DNA of 64,000 nucleotides, from contig NZ_NEEY01000005.1 in NCBI RefSeq assembly GCF_002252085.1, forward strand, positions 1-64,000, in the 5' to 3' direction. The translations under genes were made by a program, and so were the position numbers. This DNA comes from Aerococcus sp. 1KP-2016 (GTDB lineage: Bacteria > Bacillota > Bacilli > Lactobacillales > Aerococcaceae). A model generated the notes under the pieces. It ran no database searches. It saw nothing but the letters and a program-made list of their open reading frames with translations, and was not told the origin of the DNA. Shown in pieces: positions 49,113 to 58,607 of the stretch. Position 1 is the first letter of the stretch, and the number at the start of each line of letters is the position of its first letter.

Positions 49113-49502
49113 TTGAAGATTGTGTATATGTCCTTAACTGGTCAAACACAAAAGTTCGTTAGTAAGCTTGGCATGGATAGTTTGCGCATCACTATGGACA
49201 ATTCTTTTCAACCGATTAATGAACCATATATCGTAATTGCTCCTACATATGATATTGAGGTAACAGAAATTTTAAATGATTTTATTGAAACCGCCGATAA
49301 CCAATCTTATTTAAGAGGTGTTTGTGGGTCAGGTAATTTAAATTTTAGCGAATTGTATTGTTTTACCGCTAAAGATTTAGCAAAGGCTTATCAAGTGCCT
49401 TTACTCTTGAATTTCGAATTTCAGGGTACTTTAAACGACGTAAACATAGTGAAAGAAAAGGTGAATGAAATTGGATCAACCGAAAGCAGTAGTTCAAGAT
49501 AA
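49113..49502 (+). CDS. nrdI: NrdI, flavodoxin-like ribonucleotide reductase activator
   Basis: Flavodoxin-fold protein of 129 residues that supplies the oxidant to assemble the dimanganese-tyrosyl radical of NrdF. 'MKIVYMSLTGQTQKFVSKLG' is the FMN-phosphate loop and 'VIAPTYDIEVTEILNDFIE' and 'GVCGSGNLNFSELYCF' are the other flavin loops. GAGGAGGC precedes the ATG. It overlaps nrdE by 38 bases. No nrdH (redoxin) gene accompanies it here. Confidence 0.93.
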   Translation: MKIVYMSLTGQTQKFVSKLGMDSLRITMDNSFQPINEPYIVIAPTYDIEVTEILNDFIETADNQSYLRGVCGSGNLNFSELYCFTAKDLAKAYQVPLLLNFEFQGTLNDVNIVKEKVNEIGSTESSSSR

Positions 49503-51651
49503 AGAAATTACATATTTCAAATTAAATAATGAAGTGAATAGACCACTAGATGGCAAAATTCAAATTGACAAGGATAAAGAGGCAGTTCGTGCTTACTTCT
49601 TAGAACACGTCAACCCAAATACAGTTTTCTTCTATACTTTAGACGAAAAAATCGACTATCTAATCGAAAATGACTACTTGGAAGAAGCGTTCATCAATTT
49701 GTATGATCGTGAATTCGTGAAGAAAATGATGCAAGATGCATACAATTTCAAATTCCGATTTAAATCATTCATGTCTGCATACAAGTTTTACAACCAATAT
49801 GCATTGAAAACAAATGATGGCAAACGATACTTAGAACGTTACGAGGATCGTATTGTTTTCACAGCATTATATTTAGCTAATGGTGATGAACAATTAGCAA
49901 GCGACTTGCGAGATGAAATGATTAACCAACGTTATCAACCTGCCACACCAACTTTCTTAAACGCAGGTCGTAAACGTCGTGGTGAATTGGTATCATGTTT
50001 CTTAATTCAAGCAACTGATGATATGAACTCAATTGGTCGTACGATTAACTCTGCATTACAACTATCTCGTCTTGGTGGTGGGGTTGGGGTTAACCTTTCA
50101 AACATCCGTGCTGCGGGTGACCCAATTAAGAAAATTGAAAATGCTTCTTCAGGGGTTATTCCAGTGATGAAATTATTGGAAGATTCATTCTCATACTCTA
50201 ACCAATTAGGTCAACGTAACGGGGCCGGAGCGGTATATTTAAATATCTTCCACCCAGACGTGGTATCTTTCCTATCGGCTAAGAAAGAAAATGCTGATGA
50301 AAAAATTCGTGTTAAAACCTTATCACTAGGTCTAGTTGTACCAGATAAATTTTATGAGTTGACTGAAAAAGATGAATTAATGTACTTATTTAGTCCATAT
50401 GATGTTGAACGAATTTATGGTAAACCATTCTCTTACGTGTCTATTACTGATGAATACGAAAACATGGTGAATAATCCTGAAATTAGAAAATCTAAAATTC
50501 GTGCACGTGATTTAGAGAATGAAATTTCTAAATTACAACAAGAATCTGGCTACCCATACATCATTAATATTGATACTGTAAATGAAGCCAACCCAATCGA
50601 TGGTACCATTGTGATGAGTAATTTGTGTTCTGAAATATTACAAGTACAACGCCCATCAATTATTAACAATGACCAAACATTTGAAGAACTAGGTACGGAT
50701 ATTTCTTGTAATTTAGGTTCAACCAATATCTATAACTTAATGCAATCACCAGACTTCGGTAAATCTGTCGAAACAATGGTTCGTGGCTTAACATATGTTA
50801 CAGATGCATCAGCAATTGATGTAGTTCCTTCAATCAAAAAAGGGAATGATCTAGCCCACACAATTGGCTTAGGCGCGATGGGTCTACACACTTACTTTGC
50901 ATTGCATGAAATGTATTACGGTTCTCCAGAATCTGTTGAATTCACCGATAAATACTTTATGCTTTTGAACTACTACACTTTAGTAGCATCTAACAAAATT
51001 GCAAAAGAACGTGGTGTAACATTTGAAAACTTTGAAAATTCAAAATATGCAACTGGTGAATACTTTGATAAATACATCAACAATGATGAAGCATCATTTA
51101 AATTCCCACAAGTAGAAGAACAATTTGAAAATATCCATGTACCAACGGCAGAAGATTGGAAGGCTTTACGTGCTTCAGTTCAAGAATACGGTCTATACCA
51201 CCAAAACCGTTTAGCTGTTGCACCAACTGGATCAATTTCATATGTAAATGAAACGAGTTCAAGTTTACACCCAATTATTCAATTGATTGAAGAACGTCAA
51301 GAGAAGAAAACAGGTAAAACTTACTATCCAGCGCCACATTTAAGTAATAAAACATTACCTTATTATCAATCTGCTTACGATTTAGATAACCGTTTAATTA
51401 TTGACATCTATGCAGCTGCGCAAAAACATATCGATCAAGGGATGAGCCTTACCTTATTCATGCGTTCTGATATTCCTACAGGTTTATACCCATGGAAAGA
51501 GGGCCGTACAAGTAAAATGACGACACGTGATTTAAACATCTTACGTCGTTATGCATGGAAACGAGGTATCAAATCAATTTACTACGTACGTACATTTACA
51601 GATAATAACGAAGAAATTGGTGCCAACTACTGCGAAAGCTGTACAATCTAA
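49465..51651 (+). CDS. nrdE: Class Ib ribonucleoside-diphosphate reductase alpha subunit
   Basis: Catalytic subunit of 728 residues that reduces ribonucleoside diphosphates to deoxy forms. The active-site region includes 'GELVSCFLIQ', 'SRLGGGVGVNLSNIRAAG', 'NLCSEI' and 'SCNLGSTNI', and the C-terminus ends 'NYCESCTI', the redox-active CxxC tail. It lacks the long N-terminal ATP-cone of class Ia enzymes, as expected for NrdE. Start ATG 49465 lies inside nrdI with AAAAGG ahead, so nrdI and nrdE are translationally coupled. Confidence 0.96.
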   Translation: MKLDQPKAVVQDKEITYFKLNNEVNRPLDGKIQIDKDKEAVRAYFLEHVNPNTVFFYTLDEKIDYLIENDYLEEAFINLYDREFVKKMMQDAYNFKFRFKSFMSAYKFYNQYALKTNDGKRYLERYEDRIVFTALYLANGDEQLASDLRDEMINQRYQPATPTFLNAGRKRRGELVSCFLIQATDDMNSIGRTINSALQLSRLGGGVGVNLSNIRAAGDPIKKIENASSGVIPVMKLLEDSFSYSNQLGQRNGAGAVYLNIFHPDVVSFLSAKKENADEKIRVKTLSLGLVVPDKFYELTEKDELMYLFSPYDVERIYGKPFSYVSITDEYENMVNNPEIRKSKIRARDLENEISKLQQESGYPYIINIDTVNEANPIDGTIVMSNLCSEILQVQRPSIINNDQTFEELGTDISCNLGSTNIYNLMQSPDFGKSVETMVRGLTYVTDASAIDVVPSIKKGNDLAHTIGLGAMGLHTYFALHEMYYGSPESVEFTDKYFMLLNYYTLVASNKIAKERGVTFENFENSKYATGEYFDKYINNDEASFKFPQVEEQFENIHVPTAEDWKALRASVQEYGLYHQNRLAVAPTGSISYVNETSSSLHPIIQLIEERQEKKTGKTYYPAPHLSNKTLPYYQSAYDLDNRLIIDIYAAAQKHIDQGMSLTLFMRSDIPTGLYPWKEGRTSKMTTRDLNILRRYAWKRGIKSIYYVRTFTDNNEEIGANYCESCTI

Positions 51652-51693
51652 TTCAACGTTTCATCGATATTTTGTAATAAGGAAGGACCACTA

Positions 51694-52665
51694 ATGACTA
51701 GTTTTAATGAACATCCATATATCGCCATTAACTGGAATGATATAGAGGACATGATTGACAAATTAACCTGGGAAAAATTGACTGAACAATTTTGGTTAGA
51801 TACCCGTATCCCATTATCAAATGATTTAGATACTTGGCGTACGTTGACTGCCATTGAAAAAGATATGATTGGCAAGGTATTTGGTGGCTTAACGCTACTA
51901 GACACCTTACAATCTCAAGATGGTATTGAATCCTTGAAAGCAGCTATTCGCACGCAACACGAGGAAGCAGTGTATAACAACATTCAATTCATGGAAAGTG
52001 TACATGCAAAATCGTACTCATCAATTTTCTCTACTTTAAATACACCGAAAGAAATCGATAAAATTTTTGCTTGGACACGTGAGAATGAATACATCCAACA
52101 TAAAGCAAACCGTATTCATGATATTTATGAATCAGGTACGGACTTAGAAAAGAAAGTAGCGTCAGTTTTTCTTGAATCCTTCCTATTCTATTCTGGTTTC
52201 TATGCGCCACTTTGGTATTTGGGTAATGGTAAAATGCCTAACGTTGCGGAAATTATTAAATTAATCATCCGTGACGAAAGTGTCCATGGTACCTACATTG
52301 GCTATAAATTCCAACTTGCTTATAACCAGTTGCCAAACCAAGAACAAGAAGATATTAAAAATTGGGCTTTCAATTTGCTATTTGAGCTATATGAAAACGA
52401 AACAAAATATACTGAATTCATCTATGATGATTTAGGTTGGACGGAAGATGTGAAAGTTTTCCTTCGATATAACGCGAATAAAGCATTGCAAAACTTGGGC
52501 TTTGATCCATTGTTCCCTGATACTGCTGATGATGTAGATCCTATTGTTATGAATGGTATTTCAACTGGTACATCAAACCATGATTTCTTCTCTCAAGTAG
52601 GTAATGGCTATTTACTAGGTGAAGTTGAAGCAATGTCAGATGATGATTACAGCAAGTGGGACTAA
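51694..52665 (+). CDS. nrdF: Class Ib ribonucleoside-diphosphate reductase beta subunit
   Basis: Radical-bearing subunit of 323 residues with a dinuclear metal site (Mn-Mn in vivo for NrdF). Metal ligands lie in 'LTLLDTLQSQ' and 'NIQFMESVHAKSYSSIF' and 'LIIRDESVHGTYIGYKF'. AAGGAAGG precedes ATG 51694, 42 bases after nrdE. It completes an nrdI–nrdE–nrdF operon that is ended by a strong terminator. Confidence 0.96.
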   Translation: MTSFNEHPYIAINWNDIEDMIDKLTWEKLTEQFWLDTRIPLSNDLDTWRTLTAIEKDMIGKVFGGLTLLDTLQSQDGIESLKAAIRTQHEEAVYNNIQFMESVHAKSYSSIFSTLNTPKEIDKIFAWTRENEYIQHKANRIHDIYESGTDLEKKVASVFLESFLFYSGFYAPLWYLGNGKMPNVAEIIKLIIRDESVHGTYIGYKFQLAYNQLPNQEQEDIKNWAFNLLFELYENETKYTEFIYDDLGWTEDVKVFLRYNANKALQNLGFDPLFPDTADDVDPIVMNGISTGTSNHDFFSQVGNGYLLGEVEAMSDDDYSKWD

Positions 52666-52689
52666 CATCATTTTTAAAGAAAGACACAG

Positions 52690-52727
52690 AAAAAGCGTAT
52701 TGCCAATATTTTGGCAGTACGCTTTTT
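52690..52727. terminator. Bidirectional terminator after nrdF
   Basis: Stem of about 17 pairs (52690–52706 with 52711–52727, one mismatch) with A's and T's at its two ends. It separates nrdF from the convergent hydrolase gene. Confidence 0.85.
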
Positions 52728-53689
52728 TATTTATCAATTATGTTTTGCATACTTGTTTTCATTTGTTTCGTCAGCCACTTGTTGATGAGTGCATAGACGG
52801 GCTTGGTATTACCGTACAACATACATTCATGACCACGATTTTCAAACATCAAAATGGAAACGTCTTTAAATTTAGCACGCGTGAATTGTTTGGCGAGTTT
52901 CTGTGTTTCTTTACCGCCAGCAATTAAAGGATCTTTACGGCCAGCGATAATCGCTATGGGTAGGTCTCGGCGAATGTTATTTAACCAAGAAGGTATTGTA
53001 GCCTTGTGGGCTATTTTTACCAACTCTGCAAAGCCATTATTGGTGAATACAAAACCAACTAATGGCCAATCCTGTACTTGTCCGTCTTTTGGTGGGTACC
53101 AATAAGCAGGAAACGATTTGCTTACCAAAGGATCATCACTCAAACCAGTACCAAATAATTTTTGATGAATATAATAATTATAGGCTTGAGGGTGTATCGT
53201 ATTTAAAATTGGTGCGAGCGCTGCACCTGTTGCATATAAGGGACTATTGGTATTGGTCCCGCTAAGAAGCACACCATCAATCTCGTGGCTATGTTTACCT
53301 AAATATAGGCGGGTAATGTACGCACCCATTGAATGACCTAGTACGTAATAGGGTAGATTGGGATGTTTCTTTCTAGTAGCTGTGACCACGCGATGTAAAT
53401 CTTCAACCATTATTTCATCTGCACGGTTGGTCCCAAAATAACCAAGACGATTTGCTTCCTTAGCTGTGCCCCCATGGCCGATGTGGTCGTGTGCAATGAC
53501 CAAATAATTTTGCTGTAAAAATGATTCAGCAACCTTTTTATAACGGCCACCAAATTCAGACATACCATGTACGATATGTATAATTGCTTTCGGATGCTCA
53601 GCTGTTTGCCAGGCATATACTGGAATAAACGGACGATCTGGCGAAGCTGAGGGAATGCTTGTTGTATCATAAGTATCTACTGTAAACAT
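52727..53689 (-). CDS. Alpha/beta hydrolase (monoacylglycerol lipase / lysophospholipase-like)
   Basis: Protein of 320 residues. 'IIHIVHGMSEFGGRY' is the oxyanion-hole HG region. The nucleophile elbow is 'LGHSMGAYI' with Ser at about 120, and an acid and a histidine follow in 'GRKDPL' and 'NRGHECML'. It resembles PldB/monoglyceride lipases with a cytoplasmic lipid role. The exact substrate is not readable. It is a single gene flanked by terminators, with a fair ribosome site (GGAGGA) before the ATG. Confidence 0.85.
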   Translation of the reverse strand: MFTVDTYDTTSIPSASPDRPFIPVYAWQTAEHPKAIIHIVHGMSEFGGRYKKVAESFLQQNYLVIAHDHIGHGGTAKEANRLGYFGTNRADEIMVEDLHRVVTATRKKHPNLPYYVLGHSMGAYITRLYLGKHSHEIDGVLLSGTNTNSPLYATGAALAPILNTIHPQAYNYYIHQKLFGTGLSDDPLVSKSFPAYWYPPKDGQVQDWPLVGFVFTNNGFAELVKIAHKATIPSWLNNIRRDLPIAIIAGRKDPLIAGGKETQKLAKQFTRAKFKDVSILMFENRGHECMLYGNTKPVYALINKWLTKQMKTSMQNIIDK

Positions 53690-53754
53690 AAAAATCCTCC
53701 ATTAATATTCTGTTATGTCACTATTATAATGATACAAAATCATTATGACAACGA

Positions 53755-53812
53755 AAAAGGAGTAACCGCTATGATACCTTAACTGGATATCTTATAGGAG
53801 TTACTCCTTTTT
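53755..53812 (-). terminator. Terminator after the PBP1A gene
   Basis: Long stem AAAAAGGAGTAAC/GTTACTCCTTTTTT with an imperfect inner stem. It follows the penicillin-binding-protein stop on the minus strand. Confidence 0.75.
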
Positions 53813-53822
53813 TATGGTTATT

Positions 53823-56255
53823 TTATGCAGCAGGGTCTACGGGTGTTGAACTTTCTGTCGGTGTTGAACTTTCTGTCGGAGTACTAGATTCTACTGGTGT
53901 GCTAGAAGTAGCTTCACTCTCAGTTGGTGTTTCCACTGAACTAGATGATTCTACAGCTGAACTTTCGGAAGTAGCACTAGATTCAACTTCTGAGGAACTA
54001 GATACTTCACTAGATGATGACACTTCTGAACTAGAAGATGAAATCACTGAAGAGCTTGAAGAACTAGATGAAATTACAGAAGAACTTGAAACTGTAGAAC
54101 TAACACTTGATGAACTTGCAATCGCATTACCAGATGCTAACCAGTCTTGGTAATCAGCATATAGGTCATCATTTGCTAAACCAGTAAGGATATTAGATGC
54201 TGGTGTAGTAGACGTTGGGAATTCAGTTGGAACGGCATCCGCAACTAATTTTACTTCATGTACAGAATCAGGTTGTACCCAATCAGCATTATCCGCTGTG
54301 GTTGATAAGTATCCCATAATGGATTGATATAGGTAGCTTACGATATATTTATCGCTACCATCTAGGTATCCGACTTCATCAGTTGAGAATTGATTGTCAT
54401 ACCCAGTCCAAATGGATAGGGCATAGTCAGTAGTATAACCACTCATCCAAGTATCTGGTACCGCGCTCTCAGTAACACCCAATTTGGCAAGCTGTTGCTC
54501 GTTATAGTTGGTTGTACCAGATTTACCAGCCTCAGCTAACCCTGGTGTATGGTAATTAGTTGATAGACCATATGAAGTATCTGTAAAGTTATCCTTCAAC
54601 ATATCAGTTACCATATAGGCTGTTGAGTCTTCCATCGCTTGAGTGGATGTAGCATCTACTGTAACTTTTGTACCGTCTATGGTTTCAAAATAATCTACGG
54701 CACGTGGTTGGTTGTAAGTACCATAGTTACCTAATGTAGCGTAAGCAGCGCTTAATTGCAGTGGGGTAATTTCTCCACCAATCGCATTAGATTCAAAGGC
54801 GGCGCCACCTTGATCTTCATTTAGTGTAATACCGATTTTAGATAAGAATTCAGTAACTTTCTCAGAACCAACTTCTTGGAATAATTTCAAGGCTGGAATA
54901 TTACGTGATCCAATCAAGGCTTGACGAATCGTCATCGTACCCATATATGTTAGATCATAGTTGTTAATTTCGGTACCATCAGTATAAGTATGTTCTTCAT
55001 CAACAATTGATGACTCAGTTGAATAGTTCAAGTATTCAATAGCAGGTGCATAATCAGCAAATGGTTTGATAGATGAACCAACGCTTCGGTCTAATTCCGT
55101 TGCACGGTTATAAGAGAGAAGGGTATCTTGGTTCCGTCCACCGAATAGGGCTAAAATGTGTCCTGTTTGTGTATCTACTAATGACGCAGCGGCTTGCATA
55201 TTGTCATCTGTAAAATATAGTCCTTCTTCATCTTGAATTGTATTGTACATTTCAGTCATTGCATCCATATCCAAGTATGTATGAATTTGTAAACCATCTG
55301 AATACATGTCGTAACCAGCATCTTCAATATCTGCGGCTACTTGCTGCACGTATGCATCCAACATAATATCTGTTTCAGATTGTGCAGTTTCTTCTGTTGA
55401 AATATCCTGTAAACCGTCATCAATTGGGGTGGCAACTGCTTCGTCATATTCTTCTTGAGTGATTTTCTCATTCTCTAACATTGCTTGTAAAACAATATCA
55501 CGACGTTCTTTAGCCGCGTCAGGATCTGTATAAGGATCATAGGCATTAGGTGCTTGAGGCATACCTGCCAGAAGCGCAGTCTGTGCTAATGATAGTTCAT
55601 TTAAAGGTTTGCCATAGTAAACTTCGGCAGCAGTACCAATACCATAAATTCCATTGGCCATATAGACTTTATTAATATAAAATTCAAAAATTTCTTGTTT
55701 TGAGTATTCTTGTTCTAATTGAATGGCCAACCAGATTTCTTGAACCTTACGTTTATATGTTTGGTCTGATTCATTGGTTGAGAAGGCCGTTAGTTTCACT
55801 AACTGTTGTGTCAAGGTTGAACCACCCTGTGCAATACCACCTGCTTTTAAGTTTGCTAAGAAAGAGCCGGCAATACGTATAGGGTCAAATCCATTATGTT
55901 CTAAGAAGCGTTGGTCTTCAATGGACGTTACGGCATCAAACGTTTGTTGGGAAATATCTTCTTCTGAAACGATCGTTCGTTCATTTTTGCTAGTTTCATA
56001 TACAACATTTCCTTCACTATCATAGATACTTGAAGCAATTGTGCCATATAAGTCTTCTTCTGCAATTGTCGGTGAGTCCTTCACCCAACTATATGCGATC
56101 ACAGACAGGGCAATGGCAATAATTGCGCCAATACCAAAGAGGGCGATTAGTATTTTTTTCCATAAAGCCATACCTCTTTTTTTATTACGTTTTTTCTTGC
56201 GATTCGACGATGATGAATTTTGGCTTCGTCGTCTAGTATTTTGTTCCTGAGTCAT
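53823..56255 (-). CDS. pbp1A: Class A penicillin-binding protein (PBP1A) with Ser-rich tail
   Basis: Bifunctional peptidoglycan synthase of about 810 residues. A basic N-terminus and one membrane helix (about 30–57) are followed by the GT51 glycosyltransferase ('EDQRFLEHNGFDP', 'QGGSTLTQQLVK') and a transpeptidase with SSIK (about 392) and 'AGKSGTTNYN' (about 577). The last 100 or so residues are almost only Ser, Thr, Glu and Val in repeats (SSSEVSSSSEV, then TESSTPTESSTP), a low-complexity wall-spanning tail. ATG 56255 is chosen with AGGA ahead over TTG 56264. recU precedes it on the same strand, the usual recU–ponA pair. Confidence 0.94.
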   Translation of the reverse strand: MTQEQNTRRRSQNSSSSNRKKKRNKKRGMALWKKILIALFGIGAIIAIALSVIAYSWVKDSPTIAEEDLYGTIASSIYDSEGNVVYETSKNERTIVSEEDISQQTFDAVTSIEDQRFLEHNGFDPIRIAGSFLANLKAGGIAQGGSTLTQQLVKLTAFSTNESDQTYKRKVQEIWLAIQLEQEYSKQEIFEFYINKVYMANGIYGIGTAAEVYYGKPLNELSLAQTALLAGMPQAPNAYDPYTDPDAAKERRDIVLQAMLENEKITQEEYDEAVATPIDDGLQDISTEETAQSETDIMLDAYVQQVAADIEDAGYDMYSDGLQIHTYLDMDAMTEMYNTIQDEEGLYFTDDNMQAAASLVDTQTGHILALFGGRNQDTLLSYNRATELDRSVGSSIKPFADYAPAIEYLNYSTESSIVDEEHTYTDGTEINNYDLTYMGTMTIRQALIGSRNIPALKLFQEVGSEKVTEFLSKIGITLNEDQGGAAFESNAIGGEITPLQLSAAYATLGNYGTYNQPRAVDYFETIDGTKVTVDATSTQAMEDSTAYMVTDMLKDNFTDTSYGLSTNYHTPGLAEAGKSGTTNYNEQQLAKLGVTESAVPDTWMSGYTTDYALSIWTGYDNQFSTDEVGYLDGSDKYIVSYLYQSIMGYLSTTADNADWVQPDSVHEVKLVADAVPTEFPTSTTPASNILTGLANDDLYADYQDWLASGNAIASSSSVSSTVSSSSVISSSSSSSSVISSSSSEVSSSSEVSSSSEVESSATSESSAVESSSSVETPTESEATSSTPVESSTPTESSTPTESSTPVDPAA

Positions 56256-56275
56256 TTTACTCAATCCTACTTTCT

Positions 56276-56902
56276 TTAAAGATTATTACCGAATTTTTCT
56301 TCCATTAGAAGTAATTGATCAACTGCCTTTAAGTAATCAAGTTGCGGTTGATAACCCATTTCAACCAATATACCTTCACTTTGAATGCGTTCAAGTGGAA
56401 TAGCCGTCATTTCCTTGGCTAAAAAAGCCTGCCAATCTTCAAGTAACGCGCGAATGGGGTAGACATATGCCTCATTTCTTGCCTTAAATAAAAAAAGAAC
56501 AAAACAAAAGCCACCATGATGTAAACATTGTGTCATGTGGTCAATTTGATGTTGATGAATATTGTGTAAGGGAAATGTCGTTTTAAGGTTTGTTTGCTTG
56601 GCCTCAAAATCAATGTATTTTCCCTTGTAAACACCATTGTAGTCAGTTGTCGAAGCGACTTTATAGTAAGCTTCCTTGATGACGGCGCGACTTCTTTTGG
56701 GATAATCTACCGTGACAACTTGAATGGGGGTAGGCTTTTTATGGATGACAGCTTTATCATGCAACAGATACCACTTGTTTGTATGATTGATCATATCTTC
56801 CAATTTCATCCCACGGTTAGAAAAAGTTGTTTTACCTTTTCGTATCTTAGGTAAATCATGTTGCGTTTGAGCTTGGTAAATTTTACCATTTGGATACCGC
56901 AT
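56276..56902 (-). CDS. recU: Holliday junction resolvase RecU
   Basis: Nuclease of 208 residues that cleaves four-way DNA junctions. The N-terminal 'RYPNGKIYQAQTQ' region and the catalytic 'DYNGVYKGKYIDFEAKQT' and 'HQIDHMTQCLHHGGFCFVLF' motifs are typical. ATG 56902 has AAGGAGG in place; the longer frame (56926) is not needed. It is followed by PBP1A after about 20 bases, a conserved operon linking recombination and wall growth. Confidence 0.94.
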   Translation of the reverse strand: MRYPNGKIYQAQTQHDLPKIRKGKTTFSNRGMKLEDMINHTNKWYLLHDKAVIHKKPTPIQVVTVDYPKRSRAVIKEAYYKVASTTDYNGVYKGKYIDFEAKQTNLKTTFPLHNIHQHQIDHMTQCLHHGGFCFVLFLFKARNEAYVYPIRALLEDWQAFLAKEMTAIPLERIQSEGILVEMGYQPQLDYLKAVDQLLLMEEKFGNNL

Positions 56903-57080
56903 GATGTCCTCCTTCAGATATGGCATGTTTGTCCATATTTACCTTATTTTAGCGTATATTCTACTAATAGAATAGTTTTACATAATTAATTTAACATAAA
57001 AATAAGAAAAGTGAGATTTGTCCAATAGTTACCTATAAAATAGGATGAAGGGTGGTCATTTTTGCTCAATAACTAGACAA

Positions 57081-57136
57081 TTCAAAGGATTTAGTGTATT
57101 ATTTTATGATGTTAGGATTACGCAAATATCGTAATC
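57081..57136 (+). promoter_or_regulatory. tig promoter and leader hairpin
   Basis: TTCAAA (57081–57086), an 18-base spacer and TATGAT (57105–57110) give a reasonable promoter. The expected start is at about 57117, exactly where a perfect seven-pair hairpin (GATTACG 57116–57122 with CGTAATC 57130–57136) begins. A hairpin at the 5' end may protect the tig mRNA. Confidence 0.5.
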
Positions 57137-57171
57137 AATAGTAAATATATCAAATGTTAGGGGAATTTTAA

Positions 57172-58455
57172 ATGTCAGTAAATTATGAACAAACATCAAC
57201 AAACGAAGGTATCTTACATTTTACAGTTGCTAAGGAAGATGCAGACAAAGCGTTGAAACAAGCTTTCAACCGTGTAAAAAAAGATGTAACAATCCCAGGT
57301 TTTCGTAAAGGTAAAATCAACTATCAAATGTTCGTAAAAATGTTTGGTGAACAATCATTAATCGAAGATGCAGTAAACATTGTACTTCCAGAAGCTTACA
57401 CTAAAGCAGTTGAAGAATCTGGTTTGGAAATTGTTGTACAACCTCGCTTTGATATCGAATCAGCTAACAAAGGCGAAGACTGGAAATTATTAGCATACGT
57501 TGCTACTAAACCAGAAGTTAAATTAGGTCAATATAAAGAATTAACAGTTGCTAAACAAGATGTTGAAGTTTCTGAAGAAGAAATCAACGAACGTCTAGAA
57601 TCAGCACAATTCAACTTAAGCGAATTAGCTTTAAAAGATGGCGCAGCTGAAGAAGGCGATACAGTAGTAATCGACTTTGAAGGATTCAAAGATGGCGAAG
57701 CATTTGCAGGTGGAAAAGGTGAAAACCATTCATTAGAATTAGGTTCTAACTCATTCATTCCTGGTTTTGAAGAACAATTAGTTGGTACTAAAGAAGGCGA
57801 CGAAGTTGAAGTAAACGTTACTTTCCCTGAAGAATATCAAGCTGAAGAATTAGCTGGTCAAGATGCAGTATTCAAAGTTAAAGTTCATGAAGTAAAAACA
57901 AAAGAAGTTCCTGAATTAGATGACGAATTTGCTAAAGATGTTGACGAAGAAGTTGAAACTTTAGACGAATTAAAAGAAAAATACCGCAAACAAATTGCAG
58001 AACAAAAAGAAGCTGCAGCTAAAGAAGCGCGTGAAGAAGAAGCATTACGTAAAGCTGTAGAAAATGCTGAAATCGCTGATTTACCACACGAAATGGTTCA
58101 CGAAGAAGTTCACCGTCAAATGGAACATTACTTAAACGAAATGCAACGTTCAGGTATTTCACCAGAAATGTACTACCAATTGACAGGTACTACAGAAGCA
58201 GACTTACATCACCAATTTGAACAAGATGCTGATACTCGTGTGAAAACAAACTTGATTCTTGAACAAATTGTTAAAGACGAAAACATTACTGCAGAAGTTG
58301 AAGATGTAGAAAAAGAAATCGCTACATTAGCAGAAACTTACGGCATGACTGTTGAAGAAGTGAAAAACGTTGTTACTGAAGATATGTTGAAAAACGACAT
58401 CGCTTTGAAAAAAGCTATGGACTTAATCACTGAAACTGCAGTAGAAGAAGCGTAA
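57172..58455 (+). CDS. tig: Trigger factor
   Basis: Ribosome-bound chaperone and peptidyl-prolyl isomerase of 427 residues. The N-terminal domain contains the ribosome-docking loop 'VTIPGFRKGKINYQMF'. An FKBP-like domain (about 150–240; 'EGDTVVIDFEGFKDGEAFAGG') and a long helical C-terminal chaperone domain follow. AGGGG lies just ahead of ATG 57172. Transcript termination is at 58467–58510. It is a single-gene unit. Confidence 0.96.
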   Translation: MSVNYEQTSTNEGILHFTVAKEDADKALKQAFNRVKKDVTIPGFRKGKINYQMFVKMFGEQSLIEDAVNIVLPEAYTKAVEESGLEIVVQPRFDIESANKGEDWKLLAYVATKPEVKLGQYKELTVAKQDVEVSEEEINERLESAQFNLSELALKDGAAEEGDTVVIDFEGFKDGEAFAGGKGENHSLELGSNSFIPGFEEQLVGTKEGDEVEVNVTFPEEYQAEELAGQDAVFKVKVHEVKTKEVPELDDEFAKDVDEEVETLDELKEKYRKQIAEQKEAAAKEAREEEALRKAVENAEIADLPHEMVHEEVHRQMEHYLNEMQRSGISPEMYYQLTGTTEADLHHQFEQDADTRVKTNLILEQIVKDENITAEVEDVEKEIATLAETYGMTVEEVKNVVTEDMLKNDIALKKAMDLITETAVEEA

Positions 58456-58469
58456 TCGTCATTTAAACA

Positions 58470-58510
58470 AAAAAGATCGGACTATGGTTGAACATAGTTG
58501 GATCTTTTTG
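58470..58510 (+). terminator. Intrinsic terminator after tig
   Basis: Stem AAAAGATC..ACTATG / CATAGT..GATCTTTT with a 2×2 internal loop, followed by T's. Confidence 0.75.
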
Positions 58511-58555
58511 TTTTCTTAGGGATCCGTATAATATCCTATAAGTGGCATTGTAAAT

Positions 58556-58590
58556 AAAAAGATGTTGAGATAATCACTCAACATCTTTTT
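58556..58590. terminator. Terminator after the nucleoside hydrolase gene
   Basis: Perfect 14-pair stem (58556–58569 with 58577–58590) and 7-base loop. It sits 18 bases past the hydrolase stop on the minus strand and could also act from the tig side. Confidence 0.9.
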
Positions 58591-58607
58591 ATTTATTTGT
58601 ATTTAGA

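Noticed and set aside
53899-54153. An 84-codon acidic plus-strand frame
   Set aside because: It is the antisense of the Ser-rich PBP1A tail; repeats of Ser codons create long open frames on both strands.
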